52,886 bases of DNA from CAZHTS01 sp964535315 (lineage in GTDB: Bacteria; Chloroflexota; Anaerolineae; Anaerolineales; Anaerolineaceae): NCBI GenBank assembly GCA_964535315.1, contig CAZHTS010000031.1, forward strand, positions 1 to 52,886. Direction: 5' to 3'. Below, piece after piece: positions 47,678-52,886 of the stretch. A program made the translations under genes and the position numbers. The first letter of the stretch is position 1. Each line of letters opens with the position of its first letter. The notes beneath the pieces are model-generated. The model had not been told where the DNA came from and searched no databases. It worked only from the letters and a program-made list of their open reading frames with translations.

Positions 47678-49950
47678 AAGTGGAAATTTCCTCCCTCCTG
47701 GAAAATGTGGACGCCGGCAGTCTTGGAATGATGATGAGCTTTCATAAACTGGGCAAGCCGCAGAAGAAGGCCAGCATGGTGAACGCCCTGGCGAAAACGC
47801 TGAGTGAAGCGGCAACGGTGGCAAAGAATCTGGCCGAACTGCTGCCCGTGGAGCGCACCTTATTGGATCTGATTTTGATGCAGGAGGGCCTGGCCCTGGT
47901 GCAGGCCTTGCAGGATGCGCTGGATAGCCGCGGGTTGATTGATGCTGCCCTCCCGGTGTCGTATTCCGTCTATCGAGATGATCACCCAGACCCGTTGAAA
48001 CGTCCCTCACGCCGTTTTGCCGATGTGCTGGCGCATTTAATGCTGCGGGGGCTGGTCTTCAGCGCCGATCACATGGGAATGCGGGACGTAACGATGCGGT
48101 CGTTTTACGATGAGAATCACCGCGTGGTCGTTCCTGATGAGGTGCGCACTCTACTGCCCGCGCCGCAGTTCCCCACGCCGCAGCCGCTGGCGCAGCCGCC
48201 GGAGCGGATTGTGGAGGCTTCGGCCCGTACTTTCCAGCGCGATCTGTTTCTGTATCGGGCGCAGCTGGAGAAGCGCCCGGTGAGCCTGACGCAAAAAGGC
48301 GAGGTAACCAAGGCCGATTTGCGGGCGATCAACGCCAACCTGCTGACCCGCGAAACGTTGGCCAAAGGAGAAGGCGAGATAGAGCACCCCCGCCTGCGTT
48401 TTCTGCGTTCGCTTCTGGTGGTCAATCAACTGGCCGGGGCCGATTTGCGCCGGGCGGGATTGGCGCCGTTAAACGCCCGACCGTTTTTCTCACAGCCGCC
48501 GCAGCAGCGCATCCGGCTTTCTTTTGACAACTGGTTGAAAGCTGGAGATTTCAACGAGGGCCTGCTGTTGCTGCCGTTTCTGGAGATTGGACCGGCTGCT
48601 AATTTGTTGTCCGGCACCGCTATGGGGGCGCGGGCGCGCGAACGGGTGATCCGCCACCTCAAGACCTGCACACAGGAAGGCTGGCTCCATTTTAAAGACC
48701 TGTGTGATTTGATCGCGGCGCGCGATTACGAATTTCTTATTCCGCGCGAAATGCAGCCCTCCTGGTCCAGTATGAGCCCGTACGAGCCGGTTGAGGCGTT
48801 TGGGGCCAGTGTTACGCTCCCTTCCATGCAAGGTGGTTGGTCGTTGGTGGAGGGAGGTTTTATCCGCGCCGTATTATCCGGCCCGCTGCATTGGTTAGGC
48901 CTGCTGGATCTGGGGTGGAGCGACGCCAGCCTGGAACAACCGGACGTTTTCCGTTTGACGGCGTTGGGGCGTTGGGTGCTCGAGATGGGCCCTGAGCCGG
49001 AAATCAAGGTCGAGGGCGGTAAAGTAATCGTGCAGCCCAATCTGCACATCATGGCCCTGGATCCGATCGGCGAAGACGTACTGCTGGAGATCGAGCAGTT
49101 TGCCGAGCGCCTGAGCGCCGAGCGGGCGGTGGAGTACCGCCTGACGCGCGAGTCGGTGTATGCCGGCCAGCAAAACGGTTGGAGCGTTGAGCGCATTGGC
49201 GACTATCTGCGCCGCGTGGGGGGGCAGGAACTGCCCGGCAACGTGGCGCGCACCTTGCAGGAGTGGCAGGTGCAGCACGAGCGCATCACCATCTATCCGT
49301 TGGAGACGATCTTGTACGGTGAAGCCGGTGTGTTGGACGAAATGGTGTCTGACCCGAAGCTTGCCGGGCGCCTGGCGGCCCGGCTGCACGCCAACGTGAT
49401 CTGTCTTGCGTCGCGGTCGGACATGGGCATGCTGGCCCGGCGTCTGTCGGAAAAGGGCATCCCACCGCGCCATGTGCCCGCCAGCAGGCCGCCTGCCGAT
49501 GCGGTGACGGTCAGCGAGGATGGGCGCATCCATTTTCTGGTCTCGCCGAACCTGTATCTGCTGGGACACCTGGCAGTGTTTGCGGATGCGGAGGAGGGCG
49601 GCTATCGCATCAACGCCGCCTCGCTCAAGCGGGCGCTGCGCGCCAGGCTGGACGTGCCCGAGGTGATCCGGCGGTTGGAACAGGTTCATCGCGGCCCGCT
49701 GCCGGCCGGGCTGACGCGTAACATCCAGATTTGGGCCGGGCATTTTGGCGACGCTCGCCTGGAAACGGTGCGCCTGTTGCAGTTCGAGCGCCCCGAGGTG
49801 TTGGAAGAACTGCGCAAAGACGGGCGCCTGTCGCGCCTGTTGAAGCCCTTTGCGCTGCCCGCGGCCGGCGTCCTGGCAGTGCTCAAAGGCGACGATTTGG
49901 AAAAATTGCGCGTTCTGCTGGCCGAATACGGTATCGATCTGGTGGAATGA
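47674..49950 (+). CDS. Helicase_C_3 (XPB/Ssl2-like) domain protein of the XPB operon
   Basis: 758 residues, starting in an ATGA overlap. The Helicase_C_3-type domain spans about 445-560: GGKVIVQPNLHIMALDPIGE, FAERLSAERAVEYRLTRESV, YAGQQNGWSVERIGDYLRRV and the PGNVARTLQEWQ helix. This domain resembles an XPB/Ssl2 N-terminal region without helicase motors. The N-terminal 400 residues are helical with winged-helix-like segments. A conserved neighbour of similar size accompanies XPB in Actinobacteria (for example the gene beside ercc3 in Mycobacterium), from memory, so the pair is ancient. It has no Walker motifs and no nuclease signature. It probably loads or regulates the helicase. Last gene of the coupled operon; the next start is 29 nt away. 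Confidence 0.8.
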   Translation: MKVEISSLLENVDAGSLGMMMSFHKLGKPQKKASMVNALAKTLSEAATVAKNLAELLPVERTLLDLILMQEGLALVQALQDALDSRGLIDAALPVSYSVYRDDHPDPLKRPSRRFADVLAHLMLRGLVFSADHMGMRDVTMRSFYDENHRVVVPDEVRTLLPAPQFPTPQPLAQPPERIVEASARTFQRDLFLYRAQLEKRPVSLTQKGEVTKADLRAINANLLTRETLAKGEGEIEHPRLRFLRSLLVVNQLAGADLRRAGLAPLNARPFFSQPPQQRIRLSFDNWLKAGDFNEGLLLLPFLEIGPAANLLSGTAMGARARERVIRHLKTCTQEGWLHFKDLCDLIAARDYEFLIPREMQPSWSSMSPYEPVEAFGASVTLPSMQGGWSLVEGGFIRAVLSGPLHWLGLLDLGWSDASLEQPDVFRLTALGRWVLEMGPEPEIKVEGGKVIVQPNLHIMALDPIGEDVLLEIEQFAERLSAERAVEYRLTRESVYAGQQNGWSVERIGDYLRRVGGQELPGNVARTLQEWQVQHERITIYPLETILYGEAGVLDEMVSDPKLAGRLAARLHANVICLASRSDMGMLARRLSEKGIPPRHVPASRPPADAVTVSEDGRIHFLVSPNLYLLGHLAVFADAEEGGYRINAASLKRALRARLDVPEVIRRLEQVHRGPLPAGLTRNIQIWAGHFGDARLETVRLLQFERPEVLEELRKDGRLSRLLKPFALPAAGVLAVLKGDDLEKLRVLLAEYGIDLVE

Positions 49951-49979
49951 GCCGCCATTTTACGAAGTGAGGAGGCAGG

Positions 49980-50594
49980 ATGACCCACACCATTGCCATT
50001 TACCTGTTCGATCAGGTGGAAGTGTTGGATTTTGCCGGTCCGTTTGAGGTCTTTTGCACCGCGGCGCGCATGTACGAGCGTACCCAAGCGGTGGGCGCCC
50101 CCGGGTTGTTCACGGTCTTCACCGTGGCGCAGGACAACCGGCCGCGGTTGGGGCGCGGCGGTTTGCAGGTTCAGCCCCAATTTCACTTCGGCAACCATCC
50201 GGCGATCGACGTGCTGATCGTGCCGGGCGGGGTGGTGACGGCCGAACTGGATAACCCGGCGGTGATCGAATGGATTGGGCGCACGGCGCAGCGCGCCGGC
50301 CTGACCGCCTCGGTCTGCACCGGCGCTTTTGTGCTGGCGAAGGCCGGGCTGCTGGACGGCAAGCCGGTCACCACGCATTGGGAAGATATTGCCGACCTGG
50401 CGGCGGCGTTCCCGGCTTTGCAGGTCAAAAGCGGGGTGCGCTGGGTGGATGCGGGCGCCACGGTCACTTCGGCGGGCATTTCGGCCGGGATCGATATGAG
50501 CCTGTATCTGGTGGCGCGCCTGGCCGGGCGCGAGTTGGCGATCCGCACGGCGCGCCAGATGGAGTTCGATTGGACTTGCCCGGAGGGTGTATGA
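49980..50594 (+). CDS. DJ-1/PfpI-family protein (isonitrile hydratase-like)
   Basis: 204 residues; GAGGAGG before the ATG. DJ-1/PfpI fold as in the N-terminal domain of some AraC regulators and in isonitrile hydratase, but with no helix-turn-helix. Strand 1 TIAIYLFDQVEVLDFAGPFE, the VLIVPGG strand, nucleophile elbow ASVCTGAFVLAKAGLLDG with the reactive Cys, TTHWEDIADL, and VTSAGISAGIDMSLYLV at the end. Complete for the family. It overlaps cobO by 4 nt (ATGA), an unusual pairing. The reaction is unknown; candidates are hydratase, glyoxalase-like or amidotransferase-type chemistry. Confidence 0.9.
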   Translation: MTHTIAIYLFDQVEVLDFAGPFEVFCTAARMYERTQAVGAPGLFTVFTVAQDNRPRLGRGGLQVQPQFHFGNHPAIDVLIVPGGVVTAELDNPAVIEWIGRTAQRAGLTASVCTGAFVLAKAGLLDGKPVTTHWEDIADLAAAFPALQVKSGVRWVDAGATVTSAGISAGIDMSLYLVARLAGRELAIRTARQMEFDWTCPEGV

Positions 50595-51112
50595 AGAAAG
50601 GGCTGATCATCGTCAATACCGGCGACGGCAAGGGCAAGACTACCGCCGCACTGGGGATGGTGCTGCGCGCCTGGGGCCACGGTCTGCAGGTCGCTGTGTT
50701 GCAGTTTATCAAGCGCGAGAGTGAGCGCTTGGGCGAGGCGCGGGCTGCCCGGCAGCTGGGCATCGAATGGATCGCGACCGGCGATGGGTTCACCTGGAAT
50801 GCAAAAGATGTAGACGAGACGGTGGCGCGCGCACGCTACGGTTGGGAGCTGGCTCAGGAAAAGATTACCAGCGGCCGTTATGACCTGCTGGTATTGGACG
50901 AGTTCACCTATCCGCTGCAGTTTGGCTGGCTGGATTGCGCAGCTGTGATCGACTGGCTGCGCCAGAACAAGCCGGCAGAGATGCACCTGGTCATCACCGG
51001 GCGCAACGCCCCGGCGGAGCTGGTGGCGTTTGCCGATCTGGTGACCGAGATGCGCTCGATCAAGCACCCGCACGACCAGGGCGTGGCGGCTCAGCGCGGC
51101 GTGGAATTTTAG
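50591..51112 (+). CDS. cobO: Cob(I)yrinic acid a,c-diamide adenosyltransferase (CobO/BtuR)
   Basis: 173 residues from the ATG at 50591. CobA/CobO/BtuR-type P-loop enzyme that transfers the adenosyl group of ATP to the reduced cobalt of corrinoids. P-loop NTGDGKGKTTAALGM at the start, VLQFIKRESE, and a Walker B-like strand YDLLVLDEFTYPLQFGWL. The C-terminal helix with MRSIKHPHDQGVAAQRGVEF matches the conserved end. Length is typical. No other cobalamin gene lies nearby, so it may serve salvage. The start overlaps the DJ-1-like gene, and the 3' end overlaps the convergent membrane-protein gene by 53 nt. Confidence 0.95.
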   Translation: MKKGLIIVNTGDGKGKTTAALGMVLRAWGHGLQVAVLQFIKRESERLGEARAARQLGIEWIATGDGFTWNAKDVDETVARARYGWELAQEKITSGRYDLLVLDEFTYPLQFGWLDCAAVIDWLRQNKPAEMHLVITGRNAPAELVAFADLVTEMRSIKHPHDQGVAAQRGVEF

Positions 51113-51800
51113 CGCAGCGCCGGGGGTAGAGCGCCCGGTAGGCGATGAGCGCCACGCCGATGTAGGCGCAGGTCTTGGGGATCATCAGCATGCCCAGCAG
51201 CGGTACCTGCGCCGACCACAGGATGACCGGGGCGTAGAAGGTGTACGACAGGGCAATCATGACGCCAATCCAGGTGAAGGCGCGGTCACCGCTGCGCCTG
51301 GCATCGCGCAGGAGCAGGTACATGACGCCCAGTCCCTGGACGACGAGAAAGGCGTTGCGGAACAGGCTCCAGTCGTAGGGTGGAATGATCTGCTGCCACT
51401 GGTTTTGCGGGAAGGCCAGGACGACCAGACGCACGGCGCCGGCTGCCAGCAGGGCCAGGCCGAACCAGCCGAGCGGTTTGTTGAAACGTCTGCGCCAGAT
51501 ATCCAGCATCAGCACGTAGAACAGCGTCACGGTGTAGGCGGTGGAGAGCGCCCCCAGGCCCACCAGGGTGGGGTTGGCTTCCAGGCCGCCCAGGGCGTAG
51601 GCCACCACGCGGAAACCGACGTGGCCGCTGTCGCCCAGCGCCAGCAGGGCAAAGGCGACGATCACGCGCCGGGCGATGGGGCGGTCGCCGGCGGCGACGG
51701 CCTCGCGGCGCAGGATCATAACGATTACCAGGCCCCAGACCACCAGCAAATAGCTGATGTTGAAGACGATCTCGACGGCAACACGGGCATTTTCGGGCAT
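51060..51800 (-). CDS. Polytopic membrane protein of unknown family
   Basis: 246 residues from the ATG at 51800 (AAGGAG 8 nt upstream); a longer frame reaching 52028 runs into the SDR gene and is rejected. About six to seven membrane helices, beginning VEIVFNISYLLVVWGLVIVM, with a basic C-terminal tail. Charged or aromatic motifs in between (GDSGHVGFRVVAYALGG, PYDWSLFRNAFLV) are not ones I can assign. It is 20 nt downstream of the SDR gene and likely co-transcribed with it. The 53-nt overlap of its 3' end with cobO is long; the true stop could not be moved because no earlier stop exists in frame. Confidence 0.7.
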   Translation of the reverse strand: MPENARVAVEIVFNISYLLVVWGLVIVMILRREAVAAGDRPIARRVIVAFALLALGDSGHVGFRVVAYALGGLEANPTLVGLGALSTAYTVTLFYVLMLDIWRRRFNKPLGWFGLALLAAGAVRLVVLAFPQNQWQQIIPPYDWSLFRNAFLVVQGLGVMYLLLRDARRSGDRAFTWIGVMIALSYTFYAPVILWSAQVPLLGMLMIPKTCAYIGVALIAYRALYPRRCAKIPRRAEPPRPGRAGA

Positions 51801-51820
51801 GATGGGTGCTCCTTCTCGAT

Positions 51821-52675
51821 CTATTCCTGGGTGGGCGGGATGGTCTTGAGGCGGATGTCCAGGGCTGGGGCGGGTTGTTTGCGCAGTTTGCGCAGCGCCT
51901 CGCCCAGCGAGCCGGCCAGCATGCGCCAGGGAGAGAAGAAGTTGACCAGCAGGCCGGTCTTGCCGTCTGTGGCGGTCGACGCCAGCCAGACCGCCTTTTG
52001 CGCCGGGACTTCGGCCGGTTTGGCCCACATGCGCACTACAGCCGGAAACTTGCGCAGGCGATCTTCCGAACCGGCGATGACCTCCACGTCGGTGAGCAGA
52101 TCGGTCAGCACCATGCCGGGGTTGAAGGCGTAGACGCCGATGCCGCTGTCTTTATTTTCTTCGGCCAGGGTGGCGGTAAACGAACGCACCCAGGCCTTGC
52201 TGGCGGCGTAGGCGTTTTGCCAGGTGACCGGGCCGTTGTAGCCGTGGCCGAGCATGTTAATCAGTTTGCCCGATCCTTGCGCCCGGAAGACGCGCATGGC
52301 TGCCAGCGAACCGTGGTACACGCCCAGGATGTTGGTTTGCACCACGCGCTGGAACATGACCGGATCCATGCCCAGGGTGGGGCCGTAGGGGCCGGTTACG
52401 CCGGCGTTGTTGACCCAGATGTCGATGCGCCCGAAGGTCTGCACGGCGTGGGCGGCCAGGGCGCGCATCTGTTCCAGGTCGCCGACGTCTACGGCCAGCC
52501 CGCTGGCGCGGTAACCGGCGGTCTGGAGGTCTTGCACGGCGGTCGTCACCGCCTGCGCCGAACGCGAGGCCACCACCACGGCGGCGCCCTCGGCGGCGTA
52601 GGCCCTGGCGATGGCCAGCCCGAGCCCGCGCGTTCCGCCGGTGATGACGGCGACTTTGTTTTGAAGGAGGTTCAT
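51821..52675 (-). CDS. Short-chain dehydrogenase/reductase (SDR) family protein
   Basis: 284 residues; GGGAG 7 nt before the ATG. Rossmann nucleotide-binding motif TGGTRGLG near the N-terminus, Asp in VDVGD, NNAG in the central strand and the active-site YAASK. The Ser that normally lies about 13 residues before the Tyr is missing: that position is Gly in INMLGHGYNGP. The Ser helps polarise the substrate carbonyl, so catalysis may be altered. A basic C-terminal tail (LRKLRKQP) extends past the usual 250 residues. A good promoter and an inverted repeat lie upstream. The substrate is unknown. Confidence 0.88.
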   Translation of the reverse strand: MNLLQNKVAVITGGTRGLGLAIARAYAAEGAAVVVASRSAQAVTTAVQDLQTAGYRASGLAVDVGDLEQMRALAAHAVQTFGRIDIWVNNAGVTGPYGPTLGMDPVMFQRVVQTNILGVYHGSLAAMRVFRAQGSGKLINMLGHGYNGPVTWQNAYAASKAWVRSFTATLAEENKDSGIGVYAFNPGMVLTDLLTDVEVIAGSEDRLRKFPAVVRMWAKPAEVPAQKAVWLASTATDGKTGLLVNFFSPWRMLAGSLGEALRKLRKQPAPALDIRLKTIPPTQE

Positions 52676-52710
52676 GGGTAAGCTCCCGGAAAATAGTTTA
52701 TTAAAGTGAA

Positions 52711-52730
52711 TATTTAATCTGTGTTAAATA
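52711..52730. promoter_or_regulatory. Inverted repeat overlapping the SDR promoter
   Basis: TATTTAA (52711-52717) and TTAAATA (52724-52730) form a perfect 7-bp inverted repeat with a 6-nt centre, covering part of the -10 and the expected start point. Position is right for a repressor site. Confidence 0.55.
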
Positions 52731-52756
52731 ATAATTGTTTCCGGGGTATTTGTCAA
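52728..52756 (-). promoter_or_regulatory. Promoter of the SDR/membrane-protein operon
   Basis: Minus strand TTGACA (52756-52751), 17-nt spacer, TATTAT (52733-52728). The leader is about 45 nt. Confidence 0.8.
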
Positions 52757-52800
52757 GCCGGGTTGGGCGGCGGTTTCACCGGGCAGGGTTTGCGGGGGAG

Positions 52801-52840
52801 TTTTAACAGGGATGGGCAGGATAGACAGGATTGGGATAGA
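52801..52840. repeat. Short tandem-like GGAT repeats
   Basis: Imperfect units acagggat, gcaggat and acaggat followed by tgggat occur in tandem in non-coding DNA near the window end. This resembles intergenic AACAGGAT-type repeats that I have seen in many bacterial genomes. No gene is visible in 52757-52886. Confidence 0.35.
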
Positions 52841-52886
52841 GCCCAACCTTTTGCGACAGCCCTCGAATTCTTGGCTGGTGTGCCCC

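Overview
The window looks like chromosomal DNA of a member of the Chloroflexota, probably Anaerolineae-like. This is inferred from gene content and style, not from a marker gene: GC-rich coding sequence, Pro/Thr/Ser-rich extracytoplasmic tails, large PAS/GAF signalling proteins, an XPB-type repair helicase, an eRF1-like (baeRF) protein and a rich sugar-acquisition cluster. It is a draft scaffold: a run of 100 N (41901-42000) is flanked by the same 55 bases on both sides. I see no tRNA, rRNA, CRISPR array or insertion sequence.

Layout. (1) 93-6395, minus strand: a metallo-beta-lactamase-fold enzyme and an FAH-family enzyme (overlapping), then two hybrid sensor kinases, then the manganese exporter MntP. 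One kinase looks catalytically intact; the other has lost its receiver Asp, its phospho-acceptor His and its ATP-binding Asn. (2) 6529-9789, plus: DnaJ-like co-chaperone, HtrA-type protease and a baeRF release-factor-like protein, ending at a terminator. (3) 9856-11522, minus: two related single-pass coiled-coil proteins. (4) 11705-17769, plus: a consensus promoter with a 16-bp palindrome at its start point, then WD40 protein, YtrA-type GntR regulator, two permeases, an ABC ATPase, a cupin and a membrane protein. (5) 17760-20918, minus: a 1052-residue membrane PAS/GAF/HD-GYP protein. (6) 21168-24402, plus: TetR regulator with its own operator-promoter, DDN-type oxidoreductase, alpha/beta hydrolase, a 38-residue membrane peptide and a nucleotidyltransferase-like protein.

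(7) 24475-41868 is a carbohydrate regulon. A minus-strand operon (UroD-like enzyme, GntR/UTRA regulator, SIS protein) is divergent from a Gfo/Idh/MocA dehydrogenase. A DeoR regulator is divergent from a ROK repressor across a 357-nt region holding two promoters and a 29-bp inverted repeat. Then comes a ribose-type ABC importer (substrate-binding lipoprotein, double ATPase, two permeases), two more Gfo/Idh/MocA dehydrogenases, DeoC, a sugar isomerase/epimerase and, after an internal terminator, a ROK sugar kinase. The genes fit import, oxidation, isomerisation, phosphorylation and aldol cleavage of an unidentified sugar or polyol. The binding lipoprotein carries two tandem ligand-binding domains whose coding DNA is identical over 944 bp.

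(8) 42044-43422, minus: a lower-GC patch with an OLD/RecF-like AAA ATPase and a truncated partner gene next to the scaffold gap. (9) 43710-49950, plus: three overlapping genes, namely an XPB helicase, a SWIM-finger plus SAP-like protein, and a Helicase_C_3-type protein. This is the best candidate for a little-described system. (10) 49980-52675: DJ-1/PfpI protein and CobO (plus), then a membrane protein and an SDR oxidoreductase (minus) with its own promoter.
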